Positions 34,757 to 42,122 of a DNA stretch of 64,000 nt are shown piece after piece; the stretch's first letter is position 1; each line of letters starts with the position of its first letter. A model generated the notes under the pieces. That model made no database searches. It saw only the letters and a list, made by a program, of their open reading frames with translations, and was not told the origin of the DNA. Location of the stretch: contig NZ_JAHBRW010000002.1 in NCBI RefSeq assembly GCF_018398315.1, positions 1,658,637-1,722,636 on the forward strand, given 5' to 3'. The DNA comes from Chelatococcus sp. YT9 (lineage in GTDB: Bacteria > Pseudomonadota > Alphaproteobacteria > Rhizobiales > Beijerinckiaceae). The position numbers and the translations under genes are program-made.

Positions 34757-37027
34757 TCATTTTTCAAGTGTGAATTCCACATCTTGAAGGTCGGCCGCGT
34801 TGGCCCCGGTCATTATACGGAAGCGTCCGGCGTCAGACGCCCACCGGCCGTCCGAATGCCAGTAGGCCAGGTCCTCGTCCTTCAGCGAGAGGGTGACTGT
34901 GCGCGTTTCGCCAGCCTCCAGCGCGACATGATGAAAACCGCGCAACTCCTTGACAGGACGCGCGATCTCGGAAACGGGCTGGTTGACGTAGAGCTGCACA
35001 AGGGCTGTGCCAGGCCGCCGACCGGTATTAGTGACGTCCACCGAAACTTCAATGGGCTCACCCCTCTTGACGATGGATGCCATGCGGGGCGGCGAGAAGG
35101 CAAATTCGGTGTAGCTGAGCCCATAGCCGAAGGGGAAGAGCGGATCCGTGCTCTCGTCAAGATAGCTCGCGGTATAGGGACGCGGCGGGTTGGTAGCCGG
35201 GCGTCCGGTCCGCAGGTGGTCGTGGTAGATCGGGATCTGCCCCACCGAACGTGGAAAGGTCACCGGAAGGCGGCCGCGGGGCTCGTTCTCGCCGATCAGC
35301 GTACGTGCGATGGCGAGCCCGCCCATGGAGCCGGGGAACCACGCGGAGAGAATGGCAGGCGCTTCCTCAACCAAGGGAGCAAGCGCCAGCGGCCGGCCAT
35401 GAAACAGCACAACCGCCGTCGGCTTTCGCAACGCCAACACGTCACGGGCGAGGTCCATCTGGTTGCCGGGCAGGCCAAGGTCTGTGCGGCTTGCCGCCTC
35501 ACCGCTCTGAGTCGATTTTTCGCCCAGCGCGAGCACGACAACGTCCGCCGTGCGCGCCACCGCGACGGCCGCTGCGCGATCGTCCGGCGAGCTCCCGTTG
35601 ACGCCGCCCGCGGAGACAACCTCGACCACGGCCTTCGGCAGCACCTGCCTCAAGCCTGCTGCCAGGGTGATGGCGTCTTCCGGTTGGCCGTTCGCCGCCC
35701 ACGGCCCGAGAGTATCCGCGCGGTCGTCCGCCAGCGGCCCGATGACCGCTATGCGACGCACATCCGGGGAGAAGGGCAGAGTCCGACGCTCGTTTTTCAG
35801 GAGAATGAGCGATTTTTCGGCGAGCTCAAGCGAGGCCTGGCGGTGGGCCGGGGCGAACAGGGTGGCGCGCTCCCGCGCCTCGTCCATGCGGCCGAACGGC
35901 TTATCGAACAGTCCGAGTTCTTCCTTGAGCATGAGGACGCGACGGACAGCCGTGTCGAGCGCCGCCATCGGCACCGCTCCCTCGGCGACCAGGTGCGGCA
36001 AGTCCCGCCGGTACGCCTCACCCTGCATCTCGATGTCGGTGCCTGCAGTGAGCGCGCGGCTCGCGGCTTCCCTCCGATCGGCCGCCACACCGTGCGTGAC
36101 GAGTTCCTCGACCGCGCCAAAATCGCTGACAACAACGCCCGGGAAGCCCCATTCCTTCCGCAGGATATCCGTGAGCAGATGCCGGTTGGCGACGCCGGGC
36201 ACACCATCGAAGGTGTTGAAGGCGGCCATGAAGCAACGCACCCCGGCGGCGACCGTCGCCTTGAACGGCGGCAGGTAAGTCTCGCGCAGAGCGCGCTCGG
36301 ACAGGGATCCCGCCGTATAGTCGCGGCCCGACTCGACTGCACCATTCGCGCCAAAATGCTTGACACAGGCCGCGACGGAATCGTCGGCATCCAGCCGCTC
36401 GCCCTGAAATCCGCGCACGCGGGCGGCCCCGATCTGAGCGCCAAGCCAGGGCGACTCGCCCGCCCCCTCAGCGATGCGCCCCCAACGTGGATCGCGCGTC
36501 ACGTCCAGCATCGGCGCATAGACCCAGTTGATCCCGGCAGCGGCAGCCTCACGCCCCGCGATCCGCTCCGCGCTTTCGATGGCCTCGAGGTCGAAGCTTG
36601 CCGCCTGACCCAAGGGAATTGGGAAAATCGTCCGATGACCGTGCAGGACATCAAATCCGAAGAGAAGCGGAATGCCGAGGCGGGTGCGCTTGACCGCCGT
36701 TTCCTGCAGCTGCCGCGTGAAAGATACGTCATAGGTGTTGAAGATGCCGCCGAGTTCGCCCCTTTCGAGCGAGCCGGTGACGTCCGGTGTGGTGTAGGGA
36801 CCAGTGACAGCGCGGTTGCTCGACAGAAGCACAAGTTGCCCGACTTTCTCCGCGATCGTCATCCGCGCGAGGAGATCCTCGACCCGCGCCGAGCCGCGTT
36901 CGGGCGTGTTCTGCGCTGTTACCGCCGCAGCGGGTTGCTGCGGCACCGGCGTCTGCGCCTGAGCCGGGTGGAGCACGACTGCCAACCATGCCGCGGTCAG
37001 GGTCGCGATCTTACAGACATGCGTCAT
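34757..37027 (-). CDS. Secreted GH3 family beta-glycosidase (BglX-like)
   Basis: The 756-residue enzyme has a signal peptide ending near HPAQAQ, the N-terminal TIM barrel with VLHGHRTIFPIPLG and KHFGANGA, the nucleophile Asp302 in VVVSDFGAVEEL, the middle sandwich domain (LILLKNERRTLPF), and a C-terminal fibronectin-like domain (VTNTGRRPGTALVQLYV). This is the BglX arrangement of periplasmic beta-glucosidases, which release sugars from oligosaccharides or glycosides. It shares direction with the exported protein at 37074 and is divergent from the sugar-dehydrogenase operon, which may use its products. Confidence 0.93.
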   Translation of the reverse strand: MTHVCKIATLTAAWLAVVLHPAQAQTPVPQQPAAAVTAQNTPERGSARVEDLLARMTIAEKVGQLVLLSSNRAVTGPYTTPDVTGSLERGELGGIFNTYDVSFTRQLQETAVKRTRLGIPLLFGFDVLHGHRTIFPIPLGQAASFDLEAIESAERIAGREAAAAGINWVYAPMLDVTRDPRWGRIAEGAGESPWLGAQIGAARVRGFQGERLDADDSVAACVKHFGANGAVESGRDYTAGSLSERALRETYLPPFKATVAAGVRCFMAAFNTFDGVPGVANRHLLTDILRKEWGFPGVVVSDFGAVEELVTHGVAADRREAASRALTAGTDIEMQGEAYRRDLPHLVAEGAVPMAALDTAVRRVLMLKEELGLFDKPFGRMDEARERATLFAPAHRQASLELAEKSLILLKNERRTLPFSPDVRRIAVIGPLADDRADTLGPWAANGQPEDAITLAAGLRQVLPKAVVEVVSAGGVNGSSPDDRAAAVAVARTADVVVLALGEKSTQSGEAASRTDLGLPGNQMDLARDVLALRKPTAVVLFHGRPLALAPLVEEAPAILSAWFPGSMGGLAIARTLIGENEPRGRLPVTFPRSVGQIPIYHDHLRTGRPATNPPRPYTASYLDESTDPLFPFGYGLSYTEFAFSPPRMASIVKRGEPIEVSVDVTNTGRRPGTALVQLYVNQPVSEIARPVKELRGFHHVALEAGETRTVTLSLKDEDLAYWHSDGRWASDAGRFRIMTGANAADLQDVEFTLEK

Positions 37028-37073
37028 GAACTGACCCCGCTTGCTGCGGTCCCTGTATGCGCTGACGCGGTTA

Positions 37074-38156
37074 TCAGCGAGTGATCGGTGCTAAGGCCTT
37101 TGGCGCATTCTTCTCCGAACGAGGGGGCTCGCCCGAAGTCAGGGTGGGCTTCGGCGTGCCCGCTTCGACCACACCAGCTCGGAATTGGCTCAATGTGACG
37201 TCCGGCGCACTGGTATTATGGCGCGAGGGCGCCGTGCGACCGAGCCAGAATTCGGGGGTCGACGCACGTTTGAACCCCATGACCGGTTCTTCGCCCCAAC
37301 CTTTGCCGTCCTGATGGACCCAGGCGACGCGAGCCGCGTCCGCATTGGTTTCAGTGACATACATCGAGCGCAGCGCGGCGAAGGGGTGATCATCCGGCAC
37401 GGCATCGTCAAAATTGACGGACAACGCCAGCCTGTCCTGATCAAGGGCCGCAATGGCGAGGGACCCGGCTCCGCCGCGCGCGAACTCCATGCGGAAGTCA
37501 CCCGTTGCCGGATCAAAAGCCAAGGTTTTCAGGGCAACGATGGGCCTGCCTTCGGTCTCGACGGGACCGACAAGGAAGGAGGTGCCATAGGCGCTGTTGC
37601 CGAGATGCTTCGGGCTCAGAGGCCGGCCACGCCAATAGCCGTCCTGGGGATAGACTACCACCACCTCTTCGGACTGGCCGTTCTTCTCCTTGGCCCAGAG
37701 TTGGAGAAGATGGACACCCTCCTCGCGTTTGTCGCCGATGATCACGGGGACCGTGCTGGGCCGCCACAATGAGGGGTAAGAATAGGCAATCAGGCGAAAC
37801 CTGTCGTTATCGATCAGCGTCGTTTCTCGGGGCTGTCCGAGGAACACCGGATCGGCCGTCATGTCGCATTGGGCCCAGTCGGGCGCCTGCCGGTCGGCGG
37901 CCAGCGTCCCGATGTAGGCGGGGTGCAACACCTCGATACGGAAGCTGCGTGGCATGGGGCCGTTCGCTGACGCCTGGAACGGCAGATAGACATTGTCCTT
38001 CTCGGCGCAGCGCACCGGCTCACTCAGGTTGTGCACCTCCACCGCGATATCACGCGGGTCGGCGAGAGCCGGTTGTGGGAAATTGAAGGTGCTGAACGCA
38101 GCGAGGAGAGGACTTGCAAACGCAACGAACCGGAACAACGAGCAGCGATCGGGCAT
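37074..38156 (-). CDS. Exported protein of unknown function
   Basis: The protein (360 residues) starts with a signal peptide (core FVAFASPLLAAF, cut after PALA). I do not recognise the rest. It has no membrane segment after the signal and seems beta-rich. It has two cysteines early in the mature part (VRCAEK and WAQCDM) that could form a disulfide, and a Pro/Thr/Ser-rich tail after about residue 315. ATG 38156 puts the signal peptide at the N-terminus; an in-frame extension to 38240 would not. It lies 47 bases upstream of the GH3 gene on the same strand, suggesting a joint envelope role. Confidence 0.75.
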   Translation of the reverse strand: MPDRCSLFRFVAFASPLLAAFSTFNFPQPALADPRDIAVEVHNLSEPVRCAEKDNVYLPFQASANGPMPRSFRIEVLHPAYIGTLAADRQAPDWAQCDMTADPVFLGQPRETTLIDNDRFRLIAYSYPSLWRPSTVPVIIGDKREEGVHLLQLWAKEKNGQSEEVVVVYPQDGYWRGRPLSPKHLGNSAYGTSFLVGPVETEGRPIVALKTLAFDPATGDFRMEFARGGAGSLAIAALDQDRLALSVNFDDAVPDDHPFAALRSMYVTETNADAARVAWVHQDGKGWGEEPVMGFKRASTPEFWLGRTAPSRHNTSAPDVTLSQFRAGVVEAGTPKPTLTSGEPPRSEKNAPKALAPITR

Positions 38157-38353
38157 GGGGCCCCTTTCGGAGTGTTGTTGAGGGATGAACGACAAGAGGT
38201 AGTCAGGAGCAGCGAGCCGCAGGACGAGTGCTGCTGTCAATTGGCCGTCGCCACCGAAAGGATCCTTGATGGCAGAGTTATGACGATTTCGCCGTTTCGT
38301 TACGTTTCTGCAACTCCAGCCGTTACCGGAAGCTTCAGGCGGCGCGCAAGCCC

Positions 38354-38406
38354 TTGACGCGGTCGTGCACCCATGCTGTATTTGTAACTATACGGTTACT
38401 TACAAA
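38354..38406 (+). promoter_or_regulatory. Promoter with overlapping operator before the sugar-dehydrogenase operon
   Basis: A -35-like TTGACG (38354-38359) and TGTATT (38377-38382) are 17 bases apart. The -10 overlaps an inverted repeat, TTTGTAA (38381-38387) and TTACAAA (38400-38406), with GTAAC/GTTAC nested inside. A repressor bound here would cover the start site. No regulator gene is adjacent, so which protein binds is unknown. Confidence 0.55.
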
Positions 38407-38441
38407 TCGCCTTCCCTACGGCGATGAAAAGGGGAAACACC

Positions 38442-39611
38442 ATGGCGGTACAGCGTCTCGGCCTGATCATGCACGGCATCACCGGTCGCATGGGCTATAA
38501 TCAGCATCTCGTCCGCTCGATCTGCGCCATTCGCGACCAGGGCGGCGTGGTGCTGCCGAACGGCGATCGGGTCATGCCCGACCCTATCCTCGTTGGGCGT
38601 AACGGCGAGAAGATCGCAGAGATCGCGAAAAAGCACGGCATCGCACGCACCTCGACGGACCTCGATGGCGCGCTGGCCAATCCCCAGGACACGGTCTTCT
38701 TCGACGCCGGCTCAACGGTCATGCGTGCGGGCTTGTTGACCCGCGCGATCGAGGCCGGCAAGCATGTCTATTCCGAAAAGCCCATTGCCGAGACGATCGA
38801 GGAGGCGCTCGCCGTGGCGCAGCTCGCCCGGGCGCGCGGCGTCAAGAACGGCGTGGTGCAGGACAAGCTCTACCTGCCGGGTCTGCGCAAGATCAAGATG
38901 CTGAACGAGGCCGGCTTCTTCGGCCGCATCCTCTCGGTGCGCGGTGAATTCGGCTATTGGGTGTTCGAGGGCGACTGGGGACAGCCGGCGCAGCGGCCGA
39001 GCTGGAATTACCGCAAGAGCGATGGCGGCGGCATCATCCTCGACATGCTATGCCATTGGCGCTACGTCCTCGACAACCTGTTCGGCGAGGTGAAGGCGGT
39101 GAGCTGCCTCGGCGCCACCCATATCCCAACGCGCATCGGTGAGGACGGCAAGCCCTACACCGCCGATGCCGACGATGCGGCCTATGCGACCTTCGAGCTC
39201 GAAGGCGGCATCATAGCCCAGATCAACTCGTCCTGGGCCGTGCGCGTGAAGCGCGACGACCTCGTGACCTTCCAGGTCGACGGCACCCACGGCTCGGCTG
39301 TCGCGGGCCTCACCCGTTGCTTCACCCAGCATCGCGTGAACACCCCTCGCCCCGTGTGGAATCCCGATCAGCCTCAGACCATGCAATTCGCCGAACAGTG
39401 GGACGAGGTGCCTGATAACCAGGTCTATGACAATGGCTTCAAGGCCCAGTGGGAGGATTTCATCCGCCACGTGGCCGCCGATACGCCCTGGAAGTTTGAT
39501 CTCATGCAGGGGGTAAAGGGCGTGCAGCTGGCGGAGCTCGGCCTTAAGAGCTGGGCCGAGCGCCGCTGGCTCGATGTGCCGCCGGTCGAAACGCTGGCAC
39601 AGGCACGGTGA
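38442..39611 (+). CDS. Gfo/Idh/MocA family oxidoreductase
   Basis: This 389-residue protein has an N-terminal Rossmann domain (LIMHGITGRMGYNQHLVRSI in part) and the family's EKP motif (VYSEKPIAETIEEALA), then a C-terminal alpha/beta domain with GGGIILDMLCHWRYVLDNLFG, whose Asp/His positions match the usual catalytic region. These enzymes oxidise or reduce sugars and inositols with NAD(P), including C3 oxidation of glycosides. ATG 38442 is preceded by AAGGGG. It is the first gene of a three-gene operon with a DUF993 protein and an isomerase-like protein. Confidence 0.9.
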   Translation: MAVQRLGLIMHGITGRMGYNQHLVRSICAIRDQGGVVLPNGDRVMPDPILVGRNGEKIAEIAKKHGIARTSTDLDGALANPQDTVFFDAGSTVMRAGLLTRAIEAGKHVYSEKPIAETIEEALAVAQLARARGVKNGVVQDKLYLPGLRKIKMLNEAGFFGRILSVRGEFGYWVFEGDWGQPAQRPSWNYRKSDGGGIILDMLCHWRYVLDNLFGEVKAVSCLGATHIPTRIGEDGKPYTADADDAAYATFELEGGIIAQINSSWAVRVKRDDLVTFQVDGTHGSAVAGLTRCFTQHRVNTPRPVWNPDQPQTMQFAEQWDEVPDNQVYDNGFKAQWEDFIRHVAADTPWKFDLMQGVKGVQLAELGLKSWAERRWLDVPPVETLAQAR

Positions 39612-39616
39612 CAGCC

Positions 39617-40816
39617 ATGACGAGTCTTATTCTCCCGAGCCTCACCCTTCCCAAGCTCGATGGCGGCCTTGAGACCTATACGGTCCGCAATTCCCCCCTG
39701 CCCGCCCCGGCGGCGGGCGCGGCGCCACACTTCAATCGTATCGCCTACGCGGCTGTTCATGTGGTCGCGGACCCCCTCGCCGATAACGATCCGTGGCTCG
39801 ATATCGCGATCGACTGGGACAAGACGATCGCCTTCCGCCACTACCTCTGGGATCTCGGCTTCGGCGTCGCTGAGGCCATGGACACCGCCCAGCGCGGCAT
39901 GGGCCTCGACTGGGCGAATGCCCAGACGCTCATCCGGCACTCGCTGGAGGCCGCGCGCGCCCGCCCCGGCGCGCTGATAGCCGTCGGGGCTGGCACCGAC
40001 CAGCTGGCCCCCTCCCCCGATGTCACGATCGACGACGTGATCCGCGCCTATGAGGAGCAGATCGAGACGATCGAGGCGATGGGCGGCCGCATCATCCTGA
40101 TGGCGAGCCGTGCCCTTGCAAAGGCAGCCCGCAGCCCGGACGATTATGCGCGCGTCTACGGCCGCATTCTCGAACAGGTCAGGGAGCCGGTCATCCTGCA
40201 TTGGCTCGGCGAAATGTTCGACCCGGCACTGGAGGGCTATTGGGGGTCAGGCGACCATGATGCGGCGATGACGACTTGCCTCGACGTCATCGCGAGCCAT
40301 GCGGACAAGGTCGACGGCATCAAGGTCTCTCTCCTTTCGAAGGAGAAGGAGATTCGCATGCGCCGGCTCATGGCGGCCGGCAACGCCACCGCCGGCGTGC
40401 GCATGTATACGGGCGACGACTTCAACTATGCCGAACTGATCGCCGGTGACGACGAGGGCTATTCCCACGCGCTGCTCGGCATCTTTGATGCGATCGCGCC
40501 AGCGGCCTCCGCCGGCCTTGCCCGGCTCGGCGCCGGCGACGAGGCGGGATTCCACGAGATTCTCGCGCCGACCGTTCCGCTGTCGCGGCATATCTTCAAG
40601 GCTCCGACCCGCTTCTATAAGACGGGCGTCGTCTTCCTCGCCTATCTCAACGGCCTGCAGGACCATTTCACGATGCTCGGCGGCCAGCAGAGTGCCCGTT
40701 CCATCGTGCACCTGGCCGAGCTCTTCCGGCTGGCGGACGCCGCCCGCTGCCTGAAGGACCCGGAGCTTGCGGCCGCCCGCATGCGCAAGGTGCTCGCCGT
40801 GGCGGGCGTGGAATAG
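39617..40816 (+). CDS. DUF993 family protein (aldolase-like TIM barrel, function unassigned)
   Basis: The protein (399 residues) matches the DUF993 family, which resembles the DapA/NanA class I aldolase barrel. Landmarks are FNRIAYAAVHVVADPL, IDWDKTIAFRHYLWDLGFGVAEAMDTAQRGMGLDW in parts, and KVDGIKVSLLSKEKEI, where the lysine in DGIKVS is at a Schiff-base-like place. It is almost always found beside Gfo/Idh/MocA and sugar-isomerase-like genes, as here. It may cleave or rearrange an oxidised sugar; this is inference. A GTG at 39608 is an alternative start. Confidence 0.85.
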   Translation: MTSLILPSLTLPKLDGGLETYTVRNSPLPAPAAGAAPHFNRIAYAAVHVVADPLADNDPWLDIAIDWDKTIAFRHYLWDLGFGVAEAMDTAQRGMGLDWANAQTLIRHSLEAARARPGALIAVGAGTDQLAPSPDVTIDDVIRAYEEQIETIEAMGGRIILMASRALAKAARSPDDYARVYGRILEQVREPVILHWLGEMFDPALEGYWGSGDHDAAMTTCLDVIASHADKVDGIKVSLLSKEKEIRMRRLMAAGNATAGVRMYTGDDFNYAELIAGDDEGYSHALLGIFDAIAPAASAGLARLGAGDEAGFHEILAPTVPLSRHIFKAPTRFYKTGVVFLAYLNGLQDHFTMLGGQQSARSIVHLAELFRLADAARCLKDPELAAARMRKVLAVAGVE

Positions 40817-40847
40817 AGCTTCAGGCAGTTCATGACGACTTCCGCTT

Positions 40848-40964
40848 GTCATCCCCGAAGCCGCCATAGGCGGCTGTCGGGGATCCATGAACACCGGCAG
40901 TATTGATCTGGATCGACAGTGTTCGTGGATCCTCTTCCCGGCGCTACGCGCCGCCGAGGATGAC
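40848..40964. repeat. Cloverleaf-like palindromic repeat inside the sugar operon
   Basis: Outer arms GTCATCC (40848-40854) and GGATGAC (40958-40964) enclose a long stem (ATCCCCGAAGCCGCC with GGCGGCTGTCGGGGAT), a pair GGATCCATGAACAC / GTGTTCGTGGATCC with one mismatch, and a GGCGC-TA-CGCGCC hairpin. The symmetry is that of a REP/BIME-like mobile palindrome. It lies between the DUF993 and isomerase genes. Confidence 0.8.
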
Positions 40965-41006
40965 GCTCTGGAAAGTCGCGACGCGAGCTATGCATCCGCG
41001 CTTTCA

Positions 41007-41026
41007 CCTCTCCCTCAAGGGAGAGG
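41007..41026. repeat. Perfect 8-bp hairpin CCTCTCCC-TCAA-GGGAGAGG
   Basis: A short stem-loop follows the palindromic repeat, 82 bases before the isomerase gene. With the repeat it fills the 291-base spacer (40817-41107), which has no gene. It may be part of the same repeat family or a weak transcription barrier within the operon. Confidence 0.5.
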
Positions 41027-41107
41027 GAACGCTAGCGGGTACAGGTCGCGAAGCAAGCCGGCCGGCTGCAACGACAAGCGGCGAGCGCCGCAATTGAGGA
41101 GAGAAGC

Positions 41108-41932
41108 GTGCCCGTGGAAGGTCTGTCCATCAATCTCGCGACCGTGCGCCAGCAGTGGGATATGCGCCAGGCGGTCGATGCCTGTCTCGCCGAGGGCATC
41201 ACGGCGATTGCGCCGTGGCGTGATCAGGTCGCAAAAATCGGCCTCGACGAGGCGGCCCGTCTCGTCGCGAGCAACGACCTCAAGGTCACCGGGCTTTGCC
41301 GCGGCGGCATGTTTCCGGCGGCGGATCCGGCCGGTCGCGCTGCCGCCATCGACGACAACAAGCGGGCCATCGACGAAGCTTGCGCGCTCCGCGCCGACTG
41401 CCTCGTGCTGGTGGTCGGCGGCTTGCCGGAGAAGTCACGCGACATCGTCCACGCCCGCGAGATGGTGGCCGACGGCATCGCCGCCATCCTGCCGCATGCC
41501 CGCGCCGCCGGCATGCCGCTCGCCATCGAGCCCCTGCATCCGATGTATGCGGCCGACCGCGCCTGCGTAAACACGCTCGGTCAGGCGCTCGACATCTGCG
41601 AATTGCTGGGGGACGGCGTCGGCGTCGCCATCGATGTCTACCATGTGTGGTGGGATCCGGACCTTGCCCGGCAGATTGCGCGGGCCGGTGCCCTAAACCG
41701 CATCCTCGCACATCATATCTGCGACTGGCTGGTGCCGACGCGCGATCTCCTGCTCGACCGCGGCATGATGGGCGACGGCGTCATCGACCTCAAGGGCATC
41801 CGGGCCATGATCGAGGCGGCCGGTTTCCACGGCCACCAGGAGGTAGAGATCTTCTCTGCCGAGAACTGGTGGAAGCGCCCGGGCGAAGAGGTCCTCGCCA
41901 CCTGCGTCGAGCGCTTCAGTACCGTGTGCTGA
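41108..41932 (+). CDS. Sugar phosphate isomerase/epimerase family TIM barrel
   Basis: This 274-residue protein is an AP-endonuclease-2-type barrel. Metal-ligand regions are visible: AIEPLHPMYAADRACVNTLGQALDI in parts (Glu), VAIDVYHVWWDP (Asp and His), AHHICDW (His), and HGHQEVEIFSAENWW (Glu). Relatives are xylose-isomerase-like epimerases, hydroxypyruvate isomerase, inosose dehydratases and 3-keto-glycoside hydrolases. The GTG start at 41108 follows GAGGAGAG. With the GH3, Gfo/Idh/MocA and DUF993 genes it suggests a glycoside or inositol-like pathway. Confidence 0.88.
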   Translation: MPVEGLSINLATVRQQWDMRQAVDACLAEGITAIAPWRDQVAKIGLDEAARLVASNDLKVTGLCRGGMFPAADPAGRAAAIDDNKRAIDEACALRADCLVLVVGGLPEKSRDIVHAREMVADGIAAILPHARAAGMPLAIEPLHPMYAADRACVNTLGQALDICELLGDGVGVAIDVYHVWWDPDLARQIARAGALNRILAHHICDWLVPTRDLLLDRGMMGDGVIDLKGIRAMIEAAGFHGHQEVEIFSAENWWKRPGEEVLATCVERFSTVC

Positions 41933-41941
41933 GGGTCAGTC

Positions 41942-42038
41942 CCTCCCTTCCGGGGGTGGCCTGGCTTCCCCTCGAAGCCAAGCCGGGTGGGGGGCCCCGC
42001 CATCTCTCCGCGCGAGCCACCTCCCCCGTTCGGGGAGG
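41942..42038. repeat. Palindromic repeat between convergent genes
   Basis: Imperfect terminal arms (41942-41960 begins CCTCCCTTCCGGGGG; 42016-42038 ends CGGGGAGG) enclose a GGCTT-CCCCTC-GAAGCC hairpin and a GGTGGGG/CCCCGCC pair. The design is like the element inside fdsB, though the sequences have diverged. It fills the 190-base space between the isomerase and hyuB stops and may terminate both. Confidence 0.7.
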
Positions 42039-42122
42039 ATCGGCGCGGCTTGACGGGGAATTGATCGCCTCAGATCGGCGAGAAGGGGTTACGGAAGCCG
42101 CAAGCTCCCGCGCCCCGTGCCT

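Noticed and set aside
34721-37084. A 787-codon open frame antisense to the GH3 gene, and similar long antisense frames at 44411-47080, 26405-28354 and 802-2475
   Set aside because: These are by-products of GC-rich codon use. Their proteins are Arg/Ala/Gly/His-rich with no family pattern, while the opposite strand encodes clear enzymes.
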